From NCBI RefSeq assembly GCF_001704415.2, contig NC_030808.1, forward strand, positions 137,345,089 through 137,409,088: DNA of 64,000 bases, read 5' to 3'. A program made the translations under genes and the position numbers. This stretch comes from Capra hircus (Eukaryota; Chordata; Mammalia; Artiodactyla; Bovidae). Every line of letters starts with the position of its first letter. The first letter of the stretch is position 1. A model generated the notes under the pieces. The model did no database searches, was not told the origin of the DNA, and worked only from the letters and a program-made list of their open reading frames with translations. Shown one piece after another: positions 22,505-34,273 of this stretch.

Positions 22505-23619
22505 CTAGAAATTAATGGTTCTAAAAGATGAATGTGCCTAAGAATCACTGGTGAAATGTAGTTTTAAAAAAATATGTGTATTTGTAGCCAAAGCCTCTTG
22601 TGATACACTCAAAATGGTTGATGGAAATTCAGCATGTATGTTCCAGAGGAGCATTTTGTGCCTGAAACAAGCCTGTGTACTTTTAGGGGCATTTAGTTGA
22701 CTAACCTTTAGATGCCCCAGGCAGCTCTAAACTCCTGTATTTTTATGTTGCATCTGATCTCAATAGCCACCAAAAGTGTATGCACTATAATGAACCCAGG
22801 ACTGTGGCTTGTCTCCTAGAGGTCATGTTCATCATCATCTTTGCAAGGTACCTGCTGTCATCCAGGAAGTGGGCTCTGAATGTACATTAAAAATGCATGC
22901 TGTATACTTTAAAAATGTACAGCTTTTATTTGTCAAGTATACCTTAAGAAGCTGGAGAGAAAACTGCACAGTTTTACATGTTGAAAAATGCATTACTCTG
23001 GGAAGTAAATTCAGCACATTGCAAGTCAGAAGAGCACACAATTAGGAGCAATTTCCTAAATGTGTGTCTTCATATACAGTAGTCAACTATTGATTTATGA
23101 GAGCTAAAGGGAAGAAGGAAGGGATTCAAAAGAGAAGGATTATTTAGATCTAGTTTTTGAGTTTTGGGGGCTTTATATTCACAGTGAAGTGTAAGTGGAC
23201 TTGGCATTACAGTGATCCATGGTTATGTGGAAAGAGCTATACTTACATAGGGAAAGAGCTATGCTGACCGTTGGAAAAGAGATGCCATTGTTGTCAAGCG
23301 GTTTTTTAATTTTGTGGGTTTATTTCTAGGAAAAGTCTTATATTGATAAACTATGTTTACTGGAAAATAATAAGTTTGTATGAAATTGGGAGTACCCTGG
23401 AAAGCCTTAAAAATAGGAAATAATAAGCATAGTGTTCTCCACCTTTGCAAATGGCACCCCCAGTTTTATTAGAGTTGTACAAATGAAAAGATTCAGACTC
23501 ATCTTTGACAGCCTCACAGTCAGTCTTTCATGAAGACCTGCTCATGTTCCTAGATAAGTATCCTTAAACCATCTCTGTCTCTACAGCTGTCACCCTGTCC
23601 AAGGTAAAGTTAACCTCTC
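22505..23619. other. No gene recognised
   Basis: AT-rich, apparently single copy. The two complementary frames at 22809-23045 and 22835-23041 cannot both be genes and show no motif. Confidence 0.4.
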
Positions 23620-23935
23620 CTCTGGTCTACTAGATTAGGCTTCTCTCCTGCCCCCCTCTAAGGGTTCTCCACACTGGAGTTAGAGTGATCTTTTTAAAAA
23701 TGCAAATCTGATTATGCCATCCCTCAGCCTAAAACCTTTCAAAGGCTTCCCATTGCTCCTCAGATAAAGACTAGAATCCCTTACTGTGGCTCTCAAGCTC
23801 TGTCCGCTGCTTGCATCAGTGAACCCTTTGCTTAACTGCTGACCATCACTCCTGATTTTCCAGCCACACTGGACTTATTTCTGCAAACTCAGTTTTATGC
23901 TGGTCTTATAGCACTTCTGCCAGTTTGGATGAGTG
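23620..23935 (+). mobile_element. L2 LINE 3' fragment
   Basis: GTGATCTTTTTAAAAATGC, CTGATTATGCCATCCCTC, AAAGGCTTCCCATTGCTCC, GATAAAGACTAGAATCCC and CCAGCCACACTGGACTTATT follow the L2 3' region in order. Confidence 0.75.
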
Positions 23936-24030
23936 AATATTTAGGATGAGCATTTTCTGGTCTAATAACTCTGCTTGTAGCAAATGGCAGAGACTCACTG
24001 AGATTTTATTTTTTTTTTTTCAGCTAGTGA

Positions 24031-24440
24031 GTTTTTTTTTAAAACTCTTTATTTTATAATGGAGTATAACTGATTAATAATGTTGTGATAGTTTCAGGTG
24101 GACAGCAAAGGGATTCAGCCATACATATATACATGTATTCATTTTCCCCCAAACTGTCCTCCCATCCAGGCTGCCACATAACAGTGAACAAAGTTCCCTG
24201 GCTATGTAGTAGGACCTTGTTTGTTTTCCATTTTAAATATAGCAGTGTGTGCATGTCAATCCGAAACTCCTCCTTTTCCTCGGCAACATACATTTGTTCT
24301 CTAAGTCTGTGTGTCTGTTTCTGTTTTGTAGATAAGTTCATTTGTATTATATCTTTTTAGATTACTCACATAGGGATGTCCATGATTTTTCTCCTTCTCT
24401 GTCTGACTTTCTTCAATGAGTGAATTTCTTGTATGAAAAG
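24031..24440 (-). mobile_element. L1 3' end, reverse, old
   Basis: Reads as the reverse of an old artiodactyl L1 3' region: TTTATAATGGAGTATAACTG, CAGCAAAGGGATTCAGCC, TAGTAGGACCTTGTTTG, TCTGTTTTGTAGATAAGTTC, CTCTGTCTGACTTTCTTC. The complementary frames at 24054-24360 are not genes. Confidence 0.85.
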
Positions 24441-24589
24441 TGTTGGACTGTGACTTCTTCAAGGATAATATATGCTGGAGACATGTCCAGGGCCTGTTGT
24501 TCATACCAGCTGGGCCCAGCCCTGCACCTGGCACACTTGGGCACTGGGTAAGCATTTGTAGTACATTTACTTTAAATCACAATGACTCT

Positions 24590-24692
24590 AGCTGAGAGCC
24601 TTAAGACTCAGACAAGCAGCATCAGCATTGCTTGGGAGCTTATTAGATCCAGACTCTCTAGACTCACCCAGCCTTACTAAAGCAGGTTCTGA
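24590..24692 (+). mobile_element. MER5-type hAT relic, truncated
   Basis: AGCATCAGCATTGCTTGGG, GAGCTTATTAGATCC and GCAGGTTCTGATT match the MER5A interior in forward orientation. A Bov-A cuts it at the right. Confidence 0.6.
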
Positions 24693-24702
24693 TTTCCCCC
24701 CT

Positions 24703-24770
24703 GCTGCTGCTGCTGCTGCTAAGTCTCTTCAGTCGTGTCTGACTCTGTGTGACCCCATAGACAGCAGCCT
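24703..24770 (-). mobile_element. Bov-A SINE scrap, reverse
   Basis: (CTG)n, AAGTCTCTTCAGTCGTGTC, CATAGACAGCAGCC: the AGC-tail end of a Bov-A2, reverse, only about 70 bases long. Confidence 0.85.
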
Positions 24771-24812
24771 ACCTAGACTCACTGTTTAATTGTTGAAGTT
24801 TAGCATATATAC

Positions 24813-25076
24813 TGAGAAGGCAATGGCAACCCACTCCAGGTACTCTTGCCTGGAAAATCCCATGGATGGAGGAGCCTGGTAGGCTCCCGTCCATGGGGTC
24901 GCTAGGAGTCAAACACAACTGAGCAACTTCACTTTCACTTTTCACTTTCCTGCATTGGAGAAGGAAATGGCAACCCACTCCAGTGTTCTTGCCTGGAGAA
25001 TCCCAGGGATGGCAGAGCCTGGTGGGCTGCCATCTCTGGGGTCGCACAGAGTTGGACACGACTGAAGTGACTTAGC
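24813..25076 (+). mobile_element. Bov-A2 SINE with perfect TSD
   Basis: Complete dimer with its CTTTCACTTTTCACTTTC linker. AGCATATATAC flanks it at 24802-24812 and 25077-25087. Confidence 0.95.
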
Positions 25077-25087
25077 AGCATATATAC

Positions 25088-25526
25088 AGTAAAGTATGTA
25101 AATTGTACTAAACTTCAGTGCATGACTTAATGTGTTACTTGTGTTACCACTTCTCAGATCAGAAGTAGAATATTCCCAGCCCCCAAGAGGATTTCTTTCT
25201 TCCTGTTGTTTTGCCAAAAGTTTTCACTTTCATCTCAGGCTCAAAGGATTTGTTAACAAAATAAGCCATTTATTGTATACAAATAAATAATACCAGTATT
25301 TATTAGAGAATTATCTAGCTTACTTTCAATATATTAACGTTAAAAGAAAAGAAAAACAGCAGAAGCTACATCACCAAATTGGGTTTTGACCAACATCCGA
25401 CCCTAATCAGCCAAGGGAAGTACTGTGTCACAGCATATCTGGAGTCGAGTCCCAATTGGGAAAGGATCCCAGGCAGCATCTCTGCTCTGTGGATGAGACT
25501 TCAAAGATTGAAATTTGCAGTTCCAC
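25088..25526. other. No gene recognised
   Basis: AT-rich flank. From 25379 an open frame begins here and runs into the downstream BovB by chance. These first roughly 50 codons match no protein I know. Confidence 0.4.
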
Positions 25527-25537
25527 TTATAATCCCA

Positions 25538-27245
25538 AAGATGGGCTCAATAAAGGACAGAAATGGTATGGATTTAACAGAAGCAGAAGATATTAAGAAG
25601 AGGTGGCAAGAATACACAGAAGAACTGTACAAAGAAGATCTTCACGACCCAGATAATCACGATGGTGTGATCAATCATCTAGAGCCAGACATCCTGGAAT
25701 GTGAAGTCAAGTGGGCCTTAGGAAGCATCACTACGAACAAAGCTAGTGGAGGTGATGGAATTCCAGTACAGCTATTTCAAGTCCTAAAAGATGATGCTGT
25801 GAAAGTGCTGCACTCAATATGCCAGCAAATTTGGAAAACTGAGCAATGGCCACAGGACTGGAAAAGGTCGGGTTTCATTCCAGTCCCTAAGAAAGGCAAT
25901 GCCAAAGAATGTTCAAACTGCTGCACAATTGCATTCATGTCACATGCCAGCAAAGTAATGCTCAAAATTCTCCAAGCTGGGCTTCAACAATATGTGAACT
26001 GTGAACTTTCAGATGTTCAAGCTGGTTTTAGAAAAGGCAGAGGAACAAGAGGTCAAATTGCCAACATCCTCTGGATCATCAAAAAAGCAAGAGAGTTTCA
26101 AAAAACATCTATTTCTGCTTTATTGACTATGCCAAAGCCTTTGACTGTGTGGATCACAATAAACTGTGGAATATTCTGCAAGAGATGGAAATAGCAGACC
26201 ACCTGACCTGCCTCCTGAGAAATCTGTATGCAGTTCAGGAAGCAACAGTTAGAACTGGACATGAACAACAGACTGGTTCCAAATAGGAAAAGGAGTACGT
26301 CAAGGCTGTATATTGTCACTCTGCTTATTTAACTTCTCTGCAGAGTACATTATGAGAAACGCTGGGCTGGATGAAGCATAAGCTAGAATCAAGATTTCTG
26401 GGAGAAATATTAATAACCTCAGATATGCAGATGACACCACCCTTATGGTAGAAAGTGAAGAACTAAAGAGCCCCTTGATGAAAGTGAAAGAGGAGAGTGA
26501 AAAAGTTGGCTTAAAGCTCAACATTCAGAAAACAAAGATCATGGCATCCATGATCTTCATGGCATCCCATCACTTCATGGCAAATAGATGAGGAAACAGT
26601 GAAAACAGTGAGACTATTTTCAGGGGTTCCAAAATCACTGCAGATGGTGACTGCAGCCATGAAATAAAAAGATGCTTACTCTTTGGAAGGAAAGTTATGA
26701 CCAACCTAGACTGCATATTAAAAAGCAGAGACATTACTTTGCCAACAAAGGTCCGTCTAGTCAAGGCTAGGGTTTTTCCAGTAGTCATGTATGGCAGCAG
26801 CAGCATGTATGGACTATAAAGAAAGAGTTGGATTATAAAGAAAGCTGAGCACTAAAGAATTGATGCTTTTGAACTGTAGTGTTGGAGAAGACTCTTGAGA
26901 GTCCCTTGGACTGAAAGGACATCCAACCAGTCCATCCTAAAGGAGATCAGTCCTGAGTGTTCATTGTAAGGACTGATGTTGAAGCTGAAACTCCAATATT
27001 TCGGACATCTGATGAGAAAAACTGACTTATTTGAAAAGCCCCTGATGCTGGGAAAGATTGAAGGAGGGAGGAGAAGGGGATGACAGAGGATGAGATGGTT
27101 GGATGGCATCACCAACTCAATGGACATGAGTTTGAGTAAACTCTGGGAGTTGGTGATGGACAGGGAAGCCTGGAGTGCTGCAGTCAGTGGGGTAACAAAG
27201 AGTTGGACATCCTGAGGGACTGAACTGAACTGAACTGAACTGAAT
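25538..27245 (+). mobile_element. BovB, 5'-truncated, RT-bearing, dead
   Basis: About 1.7 kb of forward BovB bounded by TTATAATCCCA (25527-25537 and 27246-27256). It starts in the linker before the RT domain. The frame reads IKDRNGMDLTEAEDIKKRW (BovB) through QAGFRKGRGTRGQIANILW (RT motifs). A one-base loss near 26100 shifts the frame just before the motif A region (catalytic FIDYAKAFD in DNA of another frame). The YADD motif is retained in DNA at about 26424. Other frameshifts and two short local duplications (near 26540 and 26810) follow. It ends in (TGAAC)n. Confidence 0.95.
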
Positions 27246-27256
27246 TTATAATCCCA

Positions 27257-28904
27257 GGATGCAAACTGATATCAATCTGTGAGCAAATTGCAGTTCTGGT
27301 TTCATGTTAATGTTGTTTGTTTTGTTATGTAAACCTTGGAATGTTGTTAAGTCCAAGGCTTGGTTGGCCAGGCCCTCTCCAGGGGCTTAGCAAATTCCAA
27401 GATCCACTCCCTATCTCTCTGTTGTGTTTCTCTTCTGACACTCACTGCAGGTGTGGCTGATACCCACAGCAGTAGTCAAGAGCACTGTCCAGGTAGGTCA
27501 GAAACAAGGTCAGAAGGCTGCTCTGCTCTTCTGTCTCTGAAGTCTGAGCAAGGCTACTTCTATTTAATTTCCCTAACATTTATTTTCAGTCAGTACTCTC
27601 TCAGAAGTAACCACTAGTCTTACTTCTCTCTTTATTAATTAGCTTATTAACTTTTCATGTTCTTGAATTTACAGGGTGCACTTTTTTACTTAACATTTTC
27701 AGAATCTGCATTTTCACAACAAACCTAGGTGAGTTGCATTCGGGTTCAAGTTTGAGAAGTATTTCTAGGGAGCTTTAGTTCTTACCCCTGGCAGCATATT
27801 GATGTCTATAGGTGCCCAGGTACTGCCTTCACTGATGCTGATTTAATTGGCCTTGGGTGAGCCCTAGGCAGCATTTTTTTTTTTTTTTTTAATCTTGAAG
27901 GGATTCTAATTTGTAGCAAAATTGAAGACTGCTTGTGTGTGTCCTATGTCAGCCAGTGCTCCCTGCCTCTCTAGTCCATGCTGGGAAAGAATAGTCATTA
28001 CCGCTCTGAATGAAACATATCACCCAGAGCAGATTTTGTCAGCTTTCTCAGTTTACTGCTGTTCTCATCTCCCATCTTCCCTAGAACCTAGAGAAGATAC
28101 ACTTATCCCTCTGACTTGTGTTCGCATCACTCCGTGGAAGCTGTGGTGTGCCAGAGCTGGCTCATACAGGCTCGTGAAGGCAGACTTTGTGCTTCTCTTT
28201 CCAAGTGTGCATTGAAGGAAAACATGTTGGCAGCTCAAAATTGGCCATGGTGGGAGTTTATTTACACCACAGAAATGGGCAAACATGACCATTCAGGTTC
28301 TGTTTCTTCCCCGGTCTCTTCCTGGAGAGTTGGTTTGCATCATATATTCCCTTAATACAGGCAAAGTACTTTTCAAAAGATTCCCAGTGTCCACTCATTC
28401 TTTCACTTCTGCCAACCCCTAACTTACCACTTGGCATTTAATTGTATGTTTCAGTAATATTGGCAGTGTATCCACTGTTTTGGGAGTATAAGAAGATGGG
28501 CATGATTATCTTGTTTCTTCCATCCAGCTTATTTGGAAATCCCGAGGTATATGCTTCCAGGGTCACTACTGTCTGGCCTTATTTAGGCCATCAGTATGTG
28601 AATAATGAAGCAGAAGGCAGTGAGAACATTCATTACTGTACCTTACTTAAGATTTTTCATTGCATCTCATATTCTCTTGGAGTTGTTCAGCATGTGACTT
28701 ATTTGATTTCTATTGATCATTGGATGCCACCGATTACAAAGTGGTTCAGGATATGTTGCAGACATTTTGTAAGTATATCTGTTGGTCAACACTGATAAAA
28801 GATTTATGGTTCTTAGTAGTTAAAAACAAGACTTTTAAGTCAGATTTGTGTATTAATTGTGACTCATGCACTCCTAACTGGACGATGGTGGGCCTTTTAT
28901 AACA
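27257..28904. other. No gene recognised
   Basis: Mixed composition with a T-run at 27876-27891. Frames at 27360-27617, 27922-28215 and 28442-28795 show no domain. The last is the longest open frame outside repeats (117 codons) in an AT-rich setting and has no recognised similarity. Confidence 0.4.
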
Positions 28905-29045
28905 TTTCTAAGTTTCTCATTCCTCGCCTGTAAAATGAATGTAAAAATCCATTGTGGGATTGTTATGAAGATTAATTAAGGTAAAATAGGCAATGCACTA
29001 GTCTTCAAACCTGGCACATAGTCAAACTTTATTCATTGTCTTAGG
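28905..29045 (+). repeat. MIR SINE relic
   Basis: CATTCCTCGCCTGTAAAATG, GGGATTGTTATGAAGATTAA and AACCTGGCACATAGTC match MIR in forward orientation. Confidence 0.65.
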
Positions 29046-29250
29046 CTGGGTCCCAAGGAATAGACCCCAAGACAAGGATTTGGGTGGAAGTAGTTTGAGA
29101 TATGATCTTAGGAAATACAGGTGGGTAAAGGGTGGGAAAGCGAGACAAGCAAGAGCTGGAAACCAATAAAGGGTACCATTGTCAAGCCACTTTACACTGT
29201 TAGCAATTGGAACTTAATCCTACTGGGAAACTCTGAGAAACAATGTAAAA

Positions 29251-29442
29251 CAGTGGTCCCCAACCTTTTTGTCACCAGAGATCTGTTTTGTGGAAGACAG
29301 TTTTTCCATGGACTAGAGTGGGGGAGGTGGTTTCAGGATTATTCAAGCACATTGCATTTATTCTGTACTTTATCTCTATTATTATTATATCAGCTCCACC
29401 TCAGATCATTAAGCATTAGATTCTGGAGATTGGGGACCTCTG
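29251..29442. mobile_element. Non-autonomous hAT-like MER element with TIRs
   Basis: Terminal inverted repeats are visible: CAGTGGTCCCCAACC at the left and GATTGGGGACCTCTG at the right. 8-base flanks ATGTAAAA and ATATAGAA match at 6 of 8 bases, as expected for an old hAT target duplication. Interior TTGTCACCAGAGATCTG and TTTTTCCATGGAC recall a common mammalian MER element, internally deleted. The exact family is not determined. Confidence 0.75.
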
Positions 29443-30176
29443 ATATAGAAGACAGAACTCAGGTTTGTCCTATTAGAAGGTAGAGGAAGCTGTGGTATTA
29501 ATCTATCAACCCAATAGTAATAGCTGTATATGGGAAAGTTTCCCATACCAGAAGTTTGTTTTTCTGATCCATTACTCTGAGAAAGGCAGGATAGTGTAGC
29601 CAGAAGAACATTAGTTCATTTCCTAAGGTTTGTTCTAGCTCTGTTATTCACAAATAGTCTCATGGCTTAATTTCATTTTATATGCACAAACATACATATT
29701 GAATTAAATCACATTCACACATACACTCACACATGCAGAAAACCCTTGTACAGTTTTACTTTTCTTACTGTAGTGATAGGAAACAGTAGCTATTCAACTG
29801 TAATATACTGAAGCATAGATTTGTCTAGAGGCAGTGTGGCTGCATTGTAATACCACAGGATGAGGAGTCAGGAGGCTTCTGTGGAACCTTGACTCAGTCA
29901 CTTACTGTTTTTGTAGTCCTTAAAAGGAGCAAAATTTCCATGAAACTCTGCTGAAGGGGAAGAATTTACCTGCCAAGTTAATTCTTTGTGGTGAGAAGAA
30001 CAAGGATAGTGCTTTAAAAAGGGGTTGTCTCATATGCTGTGGTCTATATTGGAGGAGCCAAGTCTCCATCAGTCATCAAAACAAGGTGCTTCTGGTTGCT
30101 TTTGGCAGGATTCTTGAATTCCCTGTAGGGCTTGGGAGTTACCTTGTTATTCTCCTGTATCCACAGCATTGTAGTA
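29443..30176. other. No gene; faint MIR
   Basis: Bases 29830-29925 (GGCAGTGTGGCTGCATTG, CTTGACTCAGTCACTTACTG) are a plausible forward MIR relic. The remainder shows nothing recognisable. Confidence 0.35.
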
Positions 30177-30559
30177 ATTTGTAGCCTAAAGACAAGATGA
30201 CTCTTGGGAGACCCTAAGACACCCAGATGTAAATCTGCTGGTTCCCAGGATTCTGTGAGTCTCTTGGCTTCACTGGAGAGTGTGGCTGCAACCACTTTCT
30301 TTAGTTTCTCCTAGAAAACAGTGTTGATATCAGTCTGACATCCTGGAATATTTCCTTGATTCCTCAGACATGAAGGAGAAGAAGCACAAATACTTACATA
30401 ACTTTATTCTTCCTTGTTCTAAAAATCCCAGGAATGATCATGTTGGACTTGGACAGAAGCTTCTTTGCCCTCAACATGTCCATCAGTTTATGAATTAAGT
30501 TCTGTATGCATACAAGGTCTTCAATTACCGAAGTGATTGTCACTGTGTAAATATTTAGA
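30177..30559 (-). repeat. Unclassified duplicated sequence, copy 1 (left part)
   Basis: This 380-base stretch and 32889-32950 together are homologous to 36929-37378, same orientation, roughly 80-85% identical by eye. The two parts of copy 1 are separated by the Bov-tA/BovB insertion. On the minus strand both copies contain remnants of open reading (for example LLSKSNMII), but with stops and indels, and an AATAAAGTTA-type signal. It could be a duplicated pseudogene exon, an LTR or an unlisted repeat. I cannot name it. Confidence 0.8.
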
Positions 30560-30640
30560 GGGTTCCCAGGTTGCTCAGTAGTAAAGAATATGCCAGCTGA
30601 TGCAGAAGATGCTAGACTGGGAAAGACTAGAGATCTCTTC

Positions 30641-30907
30641 GGAGAAGGCAATGGCACCCTACTCCAGTACTCTTGCCTGGAAAGTCCCATGGATGGAGGA
30701 GCCTGGTGCGCTGCAGTCCATGGGGTCGCTGAGTCGGACACGACTGAGTGACTTCACTTTCACTTTTCACTTTCATACATTGGAGGAGGAAATGGCAACC
30801 CACTCCAGTATTCTTGCCTGGAGAATCCCAGGGACAGGGGAGCCTGGTGGGCTGCCATCTATGGGGTCGCACAGAGTCAGACACGACTGAAGCGACTTAG
30901 CAGCAGC
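30641..30907 (+). mobile_element. Bov-A2 SINE nested in BovB, with TSD
   Basis: Complete dimer with an AGC tail. AGAGATCTCTTC flanks it at 30629-30640 and 30908-30919. That sequence belongs to BovB, so the SINE landed in BovB later. Confidence 0.95.
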
Positions 30908-32130
30908 AGAGATCTCTTCAAGAAACTTAGAGATACCAAGGTACCAAGGGAACATTTCATGCAAGCATGGGCACAATAAAGGACAGAAACGATATGAACC
31001 TAAAAGGACCAGAAGATATTAAGAAAACATGGTAAGAATATATAGAACTGTACAAAAAAGGTCTTAATGACTCAGATAACCATGATGGTGTGATCACTCA
31101 CCTATAGCCAGACATCCCGGAGTGTGAAGTCAGGTGGAGCTTAGGAAGCATTACTATGAAAAAAGCTAGTGGAGATGAAGGAATTCCAGCTGAGATATTT
31201 CAAATCCTAAAACATGATGTTGTTAAAGTGCCACACTCAATATGCCAGCAAATTTCGAAAACTCAGCAATGGCTACAGGACTGGAAAGGGTCAGTTTTTA
31301 TTCCAATTCCAAAGAAGGGCAGGGCCAAAGAATGTTCACACTACCTCATAATTGCACTCATTTCACATGCTAGCAAGACTATGCTCAAGATCCTTCAAGC
31401 TAGGCTTCAATAGTGTGTGAACTGAGAATTTCCTCCAAATGTCCAAGCTGGATTTTGAAATGGCAGAGGAATCAGAGATCAAATTGCCAACATCTGCTGG
31501 ATCATAGAAAAAGCAAGGGAATTCCAGAAAAGCATCTATTTCTGTTTCATTGACTGTTTGAAAGCCTTTGACTGTGTGGATCACAACAAACTGTGGAAAA
31601 TTCTTAAAGAGTTGGGAATACCAGACCACCTTACCTGTCTCCTGAGAAACCTGTATGCAGGTCAAGAAGCAACAGGTAGAACTGGACTTGGAACAACTGA
31701 CTGGTTCCAGATTGGGAAAGGAGTATGTCAAAGCTTTTATATTGTCACCCTGTTCATTTAACTTCTATGTAGAGTACCTCATGTGACATGCCAGGCTGGA
31801 TGAAGCTCAAGCTGGAATCAAAATTGCAGGGAGTAATATCAAACCTCAGGTATGCAGATGATACCACTCTAATGGCAGAAAGTGAAGAAGAACTCAAGAG
31901 CCTCTTGATGAAGGTAAAAGAGGATAGTGAAAAAACTGGCTTAAAATGCAACATACAGAAAATGAAGATCATGACATCTGGTCCCATCACTTCATGGCAA
32001 ATAGAAGGGGAAGCTATGGAAACAGTGACAGAATTTATTTTCTTGGGCTCCAAAATTGCTGCACATGTTGACTGCAGCCATGAAATTAAAAAATGCTTGT
32101 TCCTTGGGAGAAAAGCTATGGCAAATCTTA

Positions 32131-32369
32131 AAGCTTCTCTAATGGCTCAGCGAGTAAAGAATCTGCCTGCAATGGAGGAGACACAAGAGATGCTGGTTTG
32201 ATCCCTGGGTCAGGAAGATCCCCTGGAGAAGGAAATGGTAAGCCACATCAGTATTCCTGCCTGGAAAACCCCATGGACAGAGGAGCCTGGTGGGCTACAG
32301 TCCACAAGGTTGCAAAGAGTCAGACATGACTGAGTTACTAAGCACAACATTTATATAAAATGTCTAGAA
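32131..32369 (+). mobile_element. Bov-tA SINE nested in BovB, with imperfect TSD
   Basis: GCTTCTCTAATGGCTCAGCG head, GGTTTGATCCCTGGGTCAGG, AAGAGTCAGACATGACTGAG. The flanks ATGGCAAATCTTA (32118-32130) and ATGACAAATTTA (from 32370) are BovB sequence duplicated with a few changes. Confidence 0.9.
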
Positions 32370-32888
32370 ATGACAAATTTAGACAGTGTATTAAAAAGCA
32401 GAGACATCACTTTGCCAACAAAGGTCCAAATAGTCAAAGCTATAGTCAAAGCTATAGTTTTTCCAGTTGTCATGTATAGATGTAACAGTTGGACCATAAA
32501 GAAGGCTGAGTGCCAAAGAACTGATGCTTTCAAACTATGGTGCTGGATAAGAATCTTGAGAATCCCTTGGACTGCAAGGAGATCAAACCAGTCAATCCTA
32601 AAGGAAATGAACCCTGAATATTCATTGGAAGAACTGATGCTGAAATGAATCTCCAAGACTGGCCACTTGATGTAAAGAATTGCCTCATTGGAAATGACCC
32701 TGATGCTGGGAAAGATTGAAGGCAGGAGGAGAAGGGAGCGACAGAGGATGAGATGGTTGGATGACATAATCGACTCAATGGACATGAGTTTGAGCAAACT
32801 CTGGGAGATAGTGAAGGACAGGGAAGTCTGGCATGCTGTACTCCATGGGGTCCCAAAGAGTCAGACATGGCTGAGCAACTGAACAACA

Positions 32889-32950
32889 AAATATTTAGAT
32901 GGAAAACTTTGGAATTGCAAGTCTTTACTCCATGTTTTAAACTTTAAAAA
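32889..32950 (-). repeat. Unclassified duplicated sequence, copy 1 (right part)
   Basis: GAAAACTTTGGAATTGCAAG and the following bases continue the homology with 37320-37378, on the far side of the BovB chimera. Confidence 0.8.
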
Positions 32951-34009
32951 TGTCCTTTTCTATAAATTAGACTGTCCAACATAAGTTTTTCTTGCATCTC
33001 CATGTGGGAGCAAGAAACTTATATTATGTATTTACTTTAAAGATACAATGTGGCATTCTAGCAATTAAAGAGTCTCACTATGATGTAGATATAAATTAAT
33101 CTCATCAGATTCTATGTTTTAAATTGCAGTAAAAACTATATACATTTTAATGATGGACCTACTATTAGGAAAAAAAACACTTTATTAAAAAAAAATAAGT
33201 GTAGACAAATACAGAGTAAGCTAGAATAAACTAGAGTTGATTCTAAAGTCCCTAAACTTAAGTACTTGAAAATTGAGATATTTATAAGTTAGTAGTTTTT
33301 AATTGGAAAGTCTAATGCTTACCAAAGCTATTATTCAGTATTAATGTGGTATTTTTAGTTTCAATTTCTAAAAAATAAATTAGTGAGGTTCTTTGAAAGT
33401 AAAAATGATACAAATTAAAGATTATAGAAATAATTATATCATCCTTTTCAAAGGTGGTTTTACTTGTTTAAATCAACATTATCTGTAACTTCAGCATAAG
33501 CATACATTTCATAGTATCCATAAAGATAATGTGTACAGAATATTTCTAGATAGTTTCTTAGATAGTACATGTATAATAGCTTTATTATGAGCCAAAGAGA
33601 AGTTTGTTGACTATTGCACATATAAATTAAAATAAATATGGGTCTTTTTTTTATCAATAGAATTTTTTATACATGAGCAAAAGAACAGCTCTTATGAGCA
33701 AATGCTAATAACAGGCCACCAATGATCCCAACAGTGAAGTATACAAATAAAGTGGAAGTTATGATTTTCCTTTAACCATAAACTCTAATCATGGCAAAGG
33801 GGATAAAACCACATTGTTTATAATAATTCAGTATTTAATAATTATATTTGATAAACGATTATTCCTTTTATGTAACCTCACTTTCTAAATCTAACACTTC
33901 AATTTTATGAGTGGAAGGACCTGCATATTGCATGCAGTATATAGAAGTTGTACACTGAATAACTGCAAATTGATTGGACTCTCTTGACTTTTTTAGTAAT
34001 TTAAAAAAT
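32951..34009. other. AT-rich, no gene recognised
   Basis: About 1 kb of very AT-rich DNA with many stops. It could include decayed L1, but I see no diagnostic motif. Confidence 0.4.
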
Positions 34010-34027
34010 TGAAGTGTAATTGATTTA

Positions 34028-34273
34028 TTTTTTTTAAATTTTTTATTTTTTTTTAAATTTTAAAATCTTTAATTCTTACATGCGTTCCCAAACATGAACC
34101 CCCCTCCCACCTCCCTCCCCACAACATCTCTCTGGGTCATCCCCATGCACCTGCCCCAAGCAAGCTGCACCCTACGTCAGACATGGACTGGCGATTCAAT
34201 TCTTACATGACAGTATACATGTTAGAATTCCCATTCTCCCAAATCATCCCTTATGACCCAGCAATCCCACTTC
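34028..34273 (-). mobile_element. Short L1 insertion with tiny 5' inversion
   Basis: Bases 34028-34250 are an L1 3' UTR in reverse, starting with a T-rich tail. Bases 34251-34273 (TTATGACCCAGCAATCCCAC) are L1 ORF2 in forward orientation, i.e. inverted. TSD: TGAAGTGTAATTGATTTA (34010-34027) and, with one change, 34274-34291. It inserted into the 3' end of an older L1. Confidence 0.92.

Larger units (their letters stand above)
30560..32888 (+). mobile_element. Chimeric Bov-tA head / BovB insertion
   Basis: The insertion is bounded by AAATATTTAGA (30549-30559 and 32889-32899). It begins with about 50 bases of Bov-tA 5' head (GGGTTCCCAGGTTGCTCAG to CAGAAGATGC) and passes at about 30612 into BovB (TGGGAAAGACTAGAGATCTC) without a second TSD. 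BovB then continues to its 3' end. RT pieces are readable in several frames: IPAEIFQILKHDVVKVPHSI near 31190, FDCVDHNKLWKIL near 31565 and YADD near 31850. Stops and shifts separate them. Two younger SINEs are nested within. Confidence 0.88.
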
